Shown: piece by piece, positions 8,966-15,963 of the stretch
Position numbering within the stretch: the stretch's first letter is position 1
Layout: every line of letters begins with the position of its first letter
DNA from: JAIVGV01 sp035295985
GTDB lineage: Bacteria; Acidobacteriota; Blastocatellia; Pyrinomonadales; Pyrinomonadaceae
Reading direction: 5' to 3'
Assembly: GCA_035295985.1 (NCBI GenBank)
Contig: DATHBT010000281.1
Coordinates: forward strand, 1 to 17,365
DNA: 17,365 bases
The notes under the pieces: model-generated
The model's database searches: none
Told to the model about the DNA's origin: nothing
The model's input: the letters and a program-made list of their open reading frames with translations, nothing else
Made by a program: the position numbers and the translations under genes

Positions 8966-9085
8966 GTTGTCCGTTGTCCGTGGTCAGTTGTCAGTTGTTT
9001 GAGCTTATTAGCTCAACGCTTTCGACGTAGCGCGCAAGCCTGCTAAGCGTTAACAACGGACAACGGACAACTGACCACGGACAAC
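8966..9085. repeat. Long inverted repeat built of degenerate heptanucleotide units (STRR/MITE-like)
   Basis: The left arm 8966-9000 reads as five 7-base units: GTTGTCC, GTTGTCC, GTGGTCA, GTTGTCA, GTTGTTT. The right arm, about 9053-9085, holds the same kind of units on the other strand. A 20-bp block at 8973-8992 is perfectly complementary to 9066-9085. The interior contains a GAGCT-TATT-AGCTC hairpin (9001-9014) and a 7-bp pair, AACGCTT (9015-9021) with AAGCGTT (9045-9051). It fills the gap between two convergent genes, ending 2 bases from the minus-strand stop codon. The structure may act as a bidirectional terminator. Heptamer tandem repeats of this style are known in cyanobacteria; the link to that family is inference. 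Confidence 0.8.
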
Positions 9086-9087
9086 TC

Positions 9088-9966
9088 TTAGCGAGTTTTC
9101 ATCCACTCGACGCAGGCGCGGAGATGTTCGCTCATCCGTTCGGGCGTGTCCTGGTGTATGCGGCCGTGGCCGGGGAGCACCCACTCGAAGCGGTAATCGA
9201 GCAGCCGCTCCATCGAGTGCGTCTGTTCTGTCCACGAGTACCAGCAGGTGGTACGGAAGGCGGTCAGCGTCCGGCGGGTGGGCGACCACGCGAGGTGATC
9301 GCCTGTGAAGAGGTATTTTTCGCGGTAGAGCAGACAGGCGCTCCCGCGCGTGTGGCCGGGCACGGGGATGACCGTCAGATCGTCGTCAAGAGCGACGGCC
9401 GCGCCGCCCTCTACGACGTACTCGACGCCGAAGCGGGCCGCGCCGTCGTCGGCGTGCATGACGCGGCGGAAGTTAAAGCGGCGCGCGTAGCGTTCGTGAT
9501 CAGCCACGTCGTCGCGGTGCGTCAAAAACATCGTGCGCACGCCGCCCAGCTCCTCGAACTTTTTGACGAGCCGCGAGGAGTAGCGCGGCGAGTCCACCAG
9601 TACGTTCCCGCCCTCGACCTCCGGCCGCACGATCAGGTAGCTCCACGCGCCGAAGCTCGACTCGGCGTTGAAGCCGCAGTAGTAAACGTTCTCGCTTAAA
9701 AGTTCGGGGAAGGCTTCCGCGCCGGCGCGCGTGTCGTACTTGCCGCGCGCCGTGCCGATTGAGGAGGTGGGGCAGGCGACGAGCGACATGAGCGCGCGGC
9801 GAACCTCCTCGTCCGTCTCCGGCTGGCGGAAGACGCTCGACTGATCGCCGTGGTCGCGGAAGGTTCCGGGGGCGATCTGGCGGCAGGCGTCGCAGTCGAT
9901 GCAGGTGGAATCGACGTAGAAATCGCCCACCACGTTTTCGGGCAGCCGGAGCGCGGGTTGTGCCAT
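9088..9966 (-). CDS. Ferredoxin-like domain fused to metallo-beta-lactamase-fold hydrolase
   Basis: 292 residues. The N-terminal 70 residues resemble a single-cluster ferredoxin: C22-x2-C25-x2-C28 and C65-Pro, which would bind one Fe-S cluster. An MBL-fold domain follows from about residue 93, with THRDDVADH (H150, D152, D156, H157), PGHTRGS (H205), TGDH (D223) and LPGHG (H267). The first motif is longer than the usual HxHxDH and has Asp in place of the second His. No signal peptide is seen, so it is probably cytoplasmic. The start has GGGAG six bases upstream on the minus strand. It lies 73 bp downstream of the beta-lactamase-like gene, same strand. Related ferredoxin-MBL fusions exist in cyanobacteria and plants (from memory). 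The substrate is unknown, and this is unlikely to be an antibiotic-hydrolysing enzyme. Confidence 0.85.
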   Translation of the reverse strand: MAQPALRLPENVVGDFYVDSTCIDCDACRQIAPGTFRDHGDQSSVFRQPETDEEVRRALMSLVACPTSSIGTARGKYDTRAGAEAFPELLSENVYYCGFNAESSFGAWSYLIVRPEVEGGNVLVDSPRYSSRLVKKFEELGGVRTMFLTHRDDVADHERYARRFNFRRVMHADDGAARFGVEYVVEGGAAVALDDDLTVIPVPGHTRGSACLLYREKYLFTGDHLAWSPTRRTLTAFRTTCWYSWTEQTHSMERLLDYRFEWVLPGHGRIHQDTPERMSEHLRACVEWMKTR

Positions 9967-10039
9967 GAAGAACTCCCGCGACGATCTTGCCGCCCGGCGC
10001 GGGAGAAGATCAAGCGGGGTCGCGCACGCCGCGCGCGGC

Positions 10040-11026
10040 TCACTGGCCCGGCGGCTTGCCGAGTCCGGCGACGAGGATTTCGGAGAGGCGCGACATGAGG
10101 TGGAGCGCAGGGTTGTCCACCGTCCAGACGACTTCGGGCATGTCGTCGCAGGTGATCGCCATCGCGATACGCCCGCGCGGCGAATAGACGACGCCGACGC
10201 TCGAACGCAGGGCGTCGAGCGCGCCCGACTTCGTCGCCTTCGGCACGCGCCACAGCGCGCGGCCGATTGAGTCCTGCCCGCGCTCGCGCCTCAACAGCTC
10301 GATCATCTGCTTCGACGCTTCGGGGCTGACCACCTCGCCGCGCTCCAGCTTCTCCATCAGCGAGACCATCTCGCGCGGGCTGGTGCGCCCCAGCCCGTAC
10401 CGCTTGTTTTCGGGGCGCTTCCCCTCCTCGCTGTCCCCGCCGCCGAAGACTTTCCGCATCAGCCGCGTGTCCTGAAGGCCCAGCGACTGCATGCGCGCGT
10501 TGACCGCGTCGGCCGAGACCGTGTCGATGACGAGGTTCGTCGCCGTGTTGTCGCTGAGGGTCATCATCAGCACGACGGCGTCGCGCAGGGTGAGGCGCAG
10601 GCCGTCGTCGAATTCATTCAGGATGCCGGAGCCCCCGACCTTCTTCTCCTTCGTCAGCACCAGCTCCTCCGACCACTTCGCGCGCCCTTCGGCGACGCGC
10701 GCGAAGGCCTCGACCATGACGGCCAACTTGATCGTGCTCGCGGTGCGGACGCGCTCTTCGCCGCCGAGCGAGTAGGTCGCGCCGGTGTCGAGGTTCTTGG
10801 CGTAGAGCCGCACCGTGCCGCTGAAGGCCGCCGCCTCGGAGCGCACGCGCGCGTCGAGCCATTCGGGCGGCGAAGGCTGCGGAGACGGGGACGGCGAAGG
10901 CGTGGCGGTCGGCGACGGCGGGGGCGGCGTGCGCGCGGGCGACGCCGAAGGCGGGTTCGTTTGCGCGGCGGCGCTCAGGCAGCAGGCGAGCAGCGCGGGC
11001 GCGAAGAGGGCGGTTCCGGTTCTCAT
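10040..11026 (-). CDS. Exported class A beta-lactamase-like serine hydrolase
   Basis: 328 residues from the ATG at 11026; a longer frame to 11107 exists, but 11026 begins a signal peptide (MRTGTALFAPALLACCLSAA). LLAC at residues 12-15 could be a short lipobox, so a lipoprotein is possible. A Pro/Ser/Thr-rich linker follows (about residues 24-54). The penicillin-interacting fold shows STIK (S97, K100), SDN (158-160) and KSG (266-268), the three class A active-site motifs. The ExxLN omega-loop motif that supplies the deacylating Glu is not recognisable before TSPREM; a Gly/Asp/Glu-rich GGGDSEEG sits there instead. I infer a periplasmic or lipid-anchored serine hydrolase related to class A enzymes. 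True beta-lactamase activity is uncertain; a slow-turnover penicillin-binding protein or another hydrolase is equally possible. Confidence 0.85.
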   Translation of the reverse strand: MRTGTALFAPALLACCLSAAAQTNPPSASPARTPPPPSPTATPSPSPSPQPSPPEWLDARVRSEAAAFSGTVRLYAKNLDTGATYSLGGEERVRTASTIKLAVMVEAFARVAEGRAKWSEELVLTKEKKVGGSGILNEFDDGLRLTLRDAVVLMMTLSDNTATNLVIDTVSADAVNARMQSLGLQDTRLMRKVFGGGDSEEGKRPENKRYGLGRTSPREMVSLMEKLERGEVVSPEASKQMIELLRRERGQDSIGRALWRVPKATKSGALDALRSSVGVVYSPRGRIAMAITCDDMPEVVWTVDNPALHLMSRLSEILVAGLGKPPGQ

Positions 11027-11148
11027 CAATTCCGAGGAAAGTTTCGGGGCAAGCTGTTCGAAGCGCAGTACGGCGTCCCCGCGCCGCGCGAAGGTCGCGG
11101 CACACACCGCGTGTCGCTACGGACTGACCGGCTCTGAACGGTCGTCGC

Positions 11149-11301
11149 CTAGAAGCGGCCCATCAACGCCAGGATGATCACGATAATCAGGATGATCCCG
11201 AGGATGCCGCTCGGGTAGTAGCCCCAGCCGCGGCTGTGGGGCCAGGTCGGGACCGCCCCGAGCAGCAGCAGGATCAGGATGACGATCAGGATCGTGCGCA
11301 T
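11149..11301 (-). CDS. DUF3309 family small membrane protein (50 residues)
   Basis: A 50-residue protein starting MRTILIVILILLLLGAVPTW, with SRGWGYYPSG in the middle and a second hydrophobic stretch (ILGIILIIVIILAL) ending MGRF. Two short membrane segments separated by an aromatic PxWPxSRGWGYYPSG loop are the signature of DUF3309 as I know it, and the length is typical. A near-perfect Shine-Dalgarno AGGAGG (11308-11313, minus strand) lies six bases before the ATG, which strongly supports translation. Function is unknown in the family. It sits between the M20 gene (133 bp upstream) and the beta-lactamase-like gene, same strand. An imperfect GC-rich hairpin (CGCGGGG at 11317-11323 with CCCCGCG at 11345-11351) precedes it. 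Confidence 0.88.
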   Translation of the reverse strand: MRTILIVILILLLLGAVPTWPHSRGWGYYPSGILGIILIIVIILALMGRF

Positions 11302-11434
11302 GGCTACCCTCCTCTTCGCGGGGCCGTAACCCGTCGGGCGCGGCCCCCGCGGATGCTGTGTCTTGCGGGCGCGAGGTTAAGCCGGGCGCGGCCTCCCGGT
11401 CAAACAATTTCCTCCCGCAGCCGGCCGCGCAGAC

Positions 11435-12757
11435 TCAGCGCGCGGTGGCATGGCGTTCGAGGTAGTCGAGGACGACATTCGACATCACCTTGACGCCGAC
11501 GACTAGGCTCTCCTCGTCCACGTCGAACTCGGGCGTGTGCCAGCCGGCGGTGATGCCGCGCGCGCGGTTGCCGACGCCGAGGAAGTAGTAGAAGCCGGGG
11601 ACGATCTTCTGGAACTGCGAGAAGTCTTCGGCCGGCATGAATGGCTTGAGCGGGAGGACGTTGGCCTGTCCGACGACGCGGCGCATCGTGGGCAGCGTCT
11701 CCTCGACGAGCGCCGGCTCGTTGTAGGTGACGGGGTTGCTGCCCTCGAAGTTTAGTTCGTAGGTCGCGCCGTAGGCGGCCGTCACGCTCTGCAACGTCTC
11801 GCGCATCATGGCGATTGAGCGCTCGCGCACCTGCTCGTTGAGCGTGCGCATCGTGCCGGTCATCTTCACCTCGGGGGCGATGACGTTGAAACGCTGCCCG
11901 CCGTTGATGGTGCCGACGGTGATGACGAGCGGTTCGAGCGGATCGATGCGGCGGCTGCGTATGTTCTGGAGCGCGAGCACGCACTGGGCCGCGACGACGA
12001 CGGTGTCGATGCCGTTGTGCGGCTGCGCGCCGTGCGCGCCCCGGCCGCGGATGGTGATGTTGAAGGTGTCGGACGAGGCCATCGCCGGCCCCGAGTGGTA
12101 GCCGATCTGCCCGGCCTGCACGTTAGGCTCCGTGTGGAGGCCGAAGATGGCCGCGGGCCTGGGGTTTTCGAGCACGCCCTCCTTGATCATCAGGGGCGCG
12201 CCGCCCTCCTCGCCCGGCGGCGGGCCTTCCTCGGCCGGCTGGAAGATGAACTTCACGCTGCCGCTCATCTCGCCGCGCATCTTGCTCAGCACTTCCGCCA
12301 CGCCCAGCGCCACGGTCGTGTGAACGTCGTGCCCGCAGGCGTGCTTGACGCCCGGATTTTTGGACTTGTACGGCACGTCAATCGTCTCGTTGATCGGCAG
12401 CGCGTCCATGTCCGCGCGCACGGCGACGACCGGGCCGGGCTTCGCGCCACGCAATAACGCGACGACGCCGTGGCGCGCAACGCCCGCCTTCACCTCGTCG
12501 AGTCCGAGCGCCTTCAGCCTCTCGGCGACGACTCGGCCGGTGCGCTCCTCGCGGTTCGACAGCTCCGGGTGCATGTGAAAATCCCTGCGCTGCTCGACGA
12601 GCTTGGGCCTCATGGCCTCGGCCGCCTGCGCCACACGCTGCTCCCGCGCCGCCGTGGGGATAGGCTGCCGGGTCTGCGCGCCGGCCGGCCAGCCTGCGAC
12701 GGCCGCGGAGAGCGCCAGCAGAAGCGGCGACGTAAACCTCGGACGTGTTCTCGCCAT
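11435..12757 (-). CDS. Exported M20-family amidohydrolase (M20D, IAA-amino-acid/hippurate hydrolase-like)
   Basis: 440 residues from the ATG at 12757, which is preceded six bases upstream by GGAG (12764-12767, minus strand) and begins a clear signal peptide (MARTRPRFTSPLLLALSAAV, ending near AGAQ). An in-frame ATG at 12970 would add 71 residues without secretion features and is not preferred. Di-metal motifs of M20D are complete: RADMDALPI (D116), HACGHDVHT (C141, H143), QPAEEG (E176/E177), GLHTEP (H208) and WHTPEF (H407). HMHPELS near residue 61 is a family signature. GRGAHGAQPH marks the dimerisation (lid) domain. The enzyme should hydrolyse an N-acyl amino acid or a similar amide in the periplasm; the precise substrate cannot be read. 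Confidence 0.93.
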   Translation of the reverse strand: MARTRPRFTSPLLLALSAAVAGWPAGAQTRQPIPTAAREQRVAQAAEAMRPKLVEQRRDFHMHPELSNREERTGRVVAERLKALGLDEVKAGVARHGVVALLRGAKPGPVVAVRADMDALPINETIDVPYKSKNPGVKHACGHDVHTTVALGVAEVLSKMRGEMSGSVKFIFQPAEEGPPPGEEGGAPLMIKEGVLENPRPAAIFGLHTEPNVQAGQIGYHSGPAMASSDTFNITIRGRGAHGAQPHNGIDTVVVAAQCVLALQNIRSRRIDPLEPLVITVGTINGGQRFNVIAPEVKMTGTMRTLNEQVRERSIAMMRETLQSVTAAYGATYELNFEGSNPVTYNEPALVEETLPTMRRVVGQANVLPLKPFMPAEDFSQFQKIVPGFYYFLGVGNRARGITAGWHTPEFDVDEESLVVGVKVMSNVVLDYLERHATAR

Positions 12758-12787
12758 CACTGACTCCGAAGGCAGGTTAAAGTTGTT

Positions 12788-12824
12788 GCGCGTGGAATTT
12801 ACCCCAACGCGCTGCCGCGCACAA
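12788..12824 (-). promoter_or_regulatory. Candidate promoter and dyad for the M20 gene
   Basis: On the minus strand, TTGTGC (12819-12824) and TAAATT (12796-12801) are separated by exactly 17 bases, a weak sigma-70-like pair that would give a leader of about 30 bases. A 6-bp inverted repeat (GCGCGT at 12788-12793 and ACGCGC at 12807-12812) brackets the -10-like element and could be an operator. Both matches are weak and unproven. Confidence 0.25.
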
Positions 12825-12989
12825 CGCAAAGCGGCGGGCCGGGCGCGCGACCGTGCCAAACCGTCCATGATCCTTTTTGTCCGCGTCTGGCGCGTAAAGA
12901 TACGAGAGGCCGGAGCTTTATCAGTTAGAACCAGTGGCAAATACTGAAATGTTTTTAACATGATTCGCATGATCTGTTTAGGAGCCGAT

Positions 12990-13079
12990 TCAGAAATCTG
13001 CGTTTTCTATGACTACCAGATTCTGCTGCGAGGCAGGCTTGCGTTTTTTCACCAGGTGCGATAAACCTTGCTTCTTCAT
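12990..13079 (-). CDS. Possible 29-residue Lys-rich peptide
   Basis: A short open frame in the AT-rich part of the divergent gap. It begins MKKQGLSHLVKKRK and ends in NADF. GGTGGAG lies about nine bases before the ATG on the minus strand, a reasonable ribosome-binding site. The N-terminal half is strongly basic and the C-terminal half neutral to acidic, with no cysteine. Codons such as TTA, GTA and ATA are unlike the GC-rich neighbours. It would be transcribed toward the M20 gene, ending 232 bases before that start codon. I do not recognise a family; it could be a leader peptide, a small secreted or processed peptide, or chance. A 34-residue frame on the plus strand (from 12960) covers the same bases but lacks a ribosome-binding site. 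Confidence 0.25.
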   Translation of the reverse strand: MKKQGLSHLVKKRKPASQQNLVVIENADF

Positions 13080-13190
13080 GTCAACTTACTCCACCGCGCC
13101 TCCCTCTGCTATGAGGTGCGTGCCGCCGCCATAAGAGTCCGAGTTGCCGAATTACTGAATCTTCCAAAAATTGTGAAGGAGACTGAGACG

Positions 13191-13222
13191 TTTCCGCCGG
13201 CTTCAGTAGTCCCCGGCGGAGA
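13191..13222. other. Stable hairpin upstream of the histidine kinase
   Basis: CCGCCGG (13194-13200) pairs with CCGGCGG (13213-13219) across a 12-base loop. The stem extends by three more pairs, one of them G-U, to about 10 bp. It is not followed by a T-run on either strand, so it is not a standard terminator. It may be a leader structure or part of a small RNA. Confidence 0.4.
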
Positions 13223-13393
13223 AGTCCACCGCGAAAGAGGCCAGTAAACTTTCACGACGCCCTCCCTCGCCTGCCGTCGTGCTCGGTGGCCGGAAGACGA
13301 GCCGGGGATAAGACGCCATCATCCCCGTGTTTTCTCTTTATTCCCTGTCCAAAGTGCCCCCCTCGCGGGATCGCGGCCGGGGTGAACAGGGTA

Positions 13394-15127
13394 ATGCCCC
13401 TAGTGATAGACAACGCAAAGTTGCCTCGTGTCCCGCACGCGCTCTGGGCTGCGCCCGGCCGCCCCCGGCACGGCGCTCCCTCACCCGTCGAGCCGGTGGA
13501 CGCGCGGCTTGTCGGCCTGATGAGGGTGATTCTGGCCGCCTCCGCGCTCGTCGTCATTTACATCGATCCGGCCGAACCCGACCGCCTCGTCCCGCTCACC
13601 TACACCGCGTTGGGCCTCTACACAGCCTATAGCCTGACGCTCTACGTGCTGGCCGTCCGCCGCCCCGAACTCATCCCCGTGCGCTACGTCCACTGGGTTG
13701 ACGCGGCGTGGTATCTGCTCTTCATCTCGCTGTCGAGCGGCACCAACAGCATCTTCTTCATCTTCCTCTTCTTCGCCATCCTGGTGGCCTCGTTCCGCCT
13801 CGGGTTCGGGCACGGGCTGGCCGTCACGCTCGTCGCCGCCTCGGCGTTCACCCTGCTCGGCTACCTGACGACGCCGGCCCCGCTCTTCGACTGGAACCGC
13901 TTTATGCTGCGGCCCGTCAGCATGCTCGTGCTGGGCTACATGATCGCCTACTGGGGCGGGCTGGAGCTGACCTTCAAGCGCCGGCTCGGCTTCCTTAAAG
14001 AGGTCAACCGGCTGTCGAACCCCCGCTTCGGCGTCGATCAGACCATCTCCTCGCTCATGGAGCGCCTGCGCAACTTCTACAACGCGGACTCCTGCGTTCT
14101 GATCGTGCCCGCGCACGACTCGGAGGACTACTTCATCCGTAAATCCGAGCGCGATCAGCCCGACAACGCGCTACGCGCCCTGCGCATGCCGGCCGTGGCG
14201 TTAGGGCCGCTCGTCTCGCTGCCCCTCGATCAGGTCGTCATCTACAACTGCCCGAAGGGGCGGCTGTCGCACGCCCCCCGCTACGTCGCCGTGCCGGTGC
14301 GCGGCGCGGACGGGGAACGCGGGCGCGAGGGGCTCCGAGCGGCGCGCCAGTTGGCCGAGGTGCTCGGCGGCTCCTTCATTTCGCTCCCGCTCAACACTAG
14401 CGCGCCGAGGCCCGGCCGCTTCTACCTCGTCTGCACGGAGGGGACGTTTGACGTCTCCGACGTCGATTTCCTCCTGCAGGTGGGCGAGCAGGTGCAGCCC
14501 GTTGTCGAGAACATACAACTGCTCGACAACCTCGCCACGGAGGCCGCCGAGCAGGAGCGCGAGAAGATTTCGCGCGACATACACGACAGCACCGTTCAGC
14601 CCTACATCGGCTTCAAGATGGCGCTCGAATCCTTCCGCCGGAAGCTGCCGGGGGACGGCGGGCTGGCGTCGGAGATTGACGAGTTGATCGGGAAGGTGGA
14701 CGAGGGCGTCGCCGATCTGCGCAGGATCATCCGCGGGCTGCGCTCGAAGGGCGGGGGCAGCGGCGACACGCTGGTCGAGTCCATCCGGCGGCAGGCCCAG
14801 AAGCTGACGGCCTTCTACGGCATCCAGATCGACGTCAGGGCCGAAGGCACGATCAGAGTCAACGACCGGCTGGCGGCCGAAGTCTTCCAGCTCGTCCGCG
14901 AGGGGCTGAGCAACGTCCGCCGGCACACGACGGCGAGCCGTGCCGTCATCAGCCTGCGGTGCCTCGACTCGCACCTCTTCGTCCGCATCGAGAACGACGG
15001 TACGCCGGGCGCACCGCCTTTCGTCCCCGGCTCGATCACGGGGCGGGTCGAGAGCGTCGGCGGCCGTACGGCCGTCGAAGTGGCCGAGGACGGCTACACC
15101 GTCGTCTCAATCGAAATCCCCATTTGA
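13394..15127 (+). CDS. Membrane sensor histidine kinase (HisKA_3, NarL-type partner)
   Basis: 577 residues from the ATG at 13394. A frame to GTG 13286 is open but lacks a ribosome-binding site; AGGG lies close upstream of 13394, so the start is only fairly certain. Residues about 39-190 contain five or six membrane helices. About 213-376 looks like a GAF-type sensory domain (FGVDQTISSLMERL...). The HisKA_3 dimerisation region carries EREKISRDIHDS, with the likely phospho-acceptor H397. The ATPase domain has an N-box (REGLSNVRRH, N507), a G1 motif (IENDG, D535) and a Gly-containing G2 region (GSITGRVESVGG). Known HisKA_3 kinases phosphorylate LuxR/NarL-type regulators, and such a gene begins 22 bp downstream, so the two form an operon. 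The signal sensed cannot be deduced. Confidence 0.93.
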   Translation: MPLVIDNAKLPRVPHALWAAPGRPRHGAPSPVEPVDARLVGLMRVILAASALVVIYIDPAEPDRLVPLTYTALGLYTAYSLTLYVLAVRRPELIPVRYVHWVDAAWYLLFISLSSGTNSIFFIFLFFAILVASFRLGFGHGLAVTLVAASAFTLLGYLTTPAPLFDWNRFMLRPVSMLVLGYMIAYWGGLELTFKRRLGFLKEVNRLSNPRFGVDQTISSLMERLRNFYNADSCVLIVPAHDSEDYFIRKSERDQPDNALRALRMPAVALGPLVSLPLDQVVIYNCPKGRLSHAPRYVAVPVRGADGERGREGLRAARQLAEVLGGSFISLPLNTSAPRPGRFYLVCTEGTFDVSDVDFLLQVGEQVQPVVENIQLLDNLATEAAEQEREKISRDIHDSTVQPYIGFKMALESFRRKLPGDGGLASEIDELIGKVDEGVADLRRIIRGLRSKGGGSGDTLVESIRRQAQKLTAFYGIQIDVRAEGTIRVNDRLAAEVFQLVREGLSNVRRHTTASRAVISLRCLDSHLFVRIENDGTPGAPPFVPGSITGRVESVGGRTAVEVAEDGYTVVSIEIPI

Positions 15128-15149
15128 GACCGGAGGGTTGCCGAGCGGT

Positions 15150-15833
15150 ATGACAACCAACGGAACGATCCGAGTCCTTCTCATTGACGACCACAAGAGC
15201 CTGCTCTGGGGCCTCGCCAAGCTCATAGACGGCGAGAGCCCGCGGATGCAGGTGGTGGGCGCGGCCTCGAACCGCGCCGAAGCCTTCGCCCTCGCCGCCG
15301 AGAAACAGCCCGACGTGATCCTCCTCGACATAGACCTCGGCGCCGACGGGAGCACGCTCAACTTCCTGCCCGACCTGCTCCGCGAGAGCGCCGCGCGCGT
15401 GCTCATGCTGACGGGCCTGCGCGGGAGCGACGTCCACGACCGCGCGGTCGAGCTGGGTGCGAGGGGCGTCGTCCTCAAGGAGGAGTCGCCCGACGTGATC
15501 ATCCAGGCCATCGAGAAGGTGTCTGCCGGCGGTTACTGGCTCGACCCGGCGGCCCCCGGCCGCCTCGCCAGCCGGAAGGTTAACGAGGAGGAGAAGAAAG
15601 CGCCGCCGAAGCCGGAGGGCATCGAAGAGCTGACGGAGGCCGAACTGCGCGTCGTCGAGCAGGTCGTCCGCCAGGCCAGCAGCACCAGCAAGGAGATCGC
15701 CGACAGCATGAACATGAGCGTCAAGACGCTCAACAACCACCTGACCAAAATCTACAGCAAGCTCGGAGCCAAGAACCGCCTCGAACTCTTCATCTACGCC
15801 CTCAAGAACAACCTCGCCGACCTCTCCTCCTGA
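15150..15833 (+). CDS. NarL/LuxR-family response regulator
   Basis: 227 residues from the ATG at 15150; the open frame extends upstream into the kinase gene, but this start begins the receiver domain directly. GGAGGG lies 12 bases upstream, a rather long spacing. The receiver has the acidic pair D13/D14, phospho-acceptor D60 (VILLDIDLG), T88 and the conserved K110. A charged linker (NEEEKKAPPKPEG) joins it to a LuxR-type helix-turn-helix at about 159-224 (LTEAELRVVEQV, SKEIADSMNMSVKTLNNHL). Family members bind two-fold symmetric DNA as dimers after phosphorylation. It is almost certainly the partner of the kinase just upstream. The dyad-containing 23-bp repeats starting 131 bp downstream are candidate targets. 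Confidence 0.94.
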   Translation: MTTNGTIRVLLIDDHKSLLWGLAKLIDGESPRMQVVGAASNRAEAFALAAEKQPDVILLDIDLGADGSTLNFLPDLLRESAARVLMLTGLRGSDVHDRAVELGARGVVLKEESPDVIIQAIEKVSAGGYWLDPAAPGRLASRKVNEEEKKAPPKPEGIEELTEAELRVVEQVVRQASSTSKEIADSMNMSVKTLNNHLTKIYSKLGAKNRLELFIYALKNNLADLSS

Positions 15834-15936
15834 GTCGCCCCTCCCCGTCTTTTTTTGCGGCGGGCCGTAAACGCCCCGCGCCGCATCTCCGTGCGCCCTC
15901 CCGCGCCCGCGCACACGGGGCGCGGCCCTCACGGCG

Positions 15937-15952
15937 TAGGAGGATCTTCCTA
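15937..15952. promoter_or_regulatory. Quasi-palindromic operator-like site
   Basis: TAGGAGGATCTTCCTA is symmetric at 14 of 16 positions, with arms TAGGA and TCCTA around GGATCT. It lies 11 bases upstream of the triple repeat, in the control region of the PilZ gene. The size fits a dimeric regulator site; no binding protein can be named. Confidence 0.35.
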
Positions 15953-15963
15953 TCCCGCCCCCC

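Larger units (their letters stand above)
12758..13393. other. 636-bp divergent intergenic region, partly AT-rich
   Basis: This gap separates the minus-strand M20 gene from the plus-strand histidine kinase. The part 12901-13020 is only about 40% GC by my count, far below the flanking genes. It contains a possible short peptide gene (12990-13079, minus), a small hairpin followed by six T's (13028-13049, plus: GCGAG/CTTGC stem with one wobble pair), and a stable hairpin at 13191-13222. No convincing tRNA, repeat array or transposase remnant is visible. Confidence 0.6.

Noticed and set aside
8966..9085. CRISPR or insertion-sequence end
   Set aside because: The 7-bp periodicity and inverted arms do not fit CRISPR, and there is no transposase or target-site duplication visible.
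12758..12970. N-terminal extension of the M20 amidohydrolase
   Set aside because: The extension is not homologous in character to M20 proteins and hides the signal peptide; the internal ATG at 12757 has a good GGAG.
13028..13049. Intrinsic terminator on the plus strand in the divergent gap
   Set aside because: Only a 5-bp stem with a wobble pair before six T's, and no plus-strand gene lies upstream for it to end.
13286..13393. GTG-initiated extension of the histidine kinase
   Set aside because: No ribosome-binding site, and the extra residues show no domain or membrane feature.
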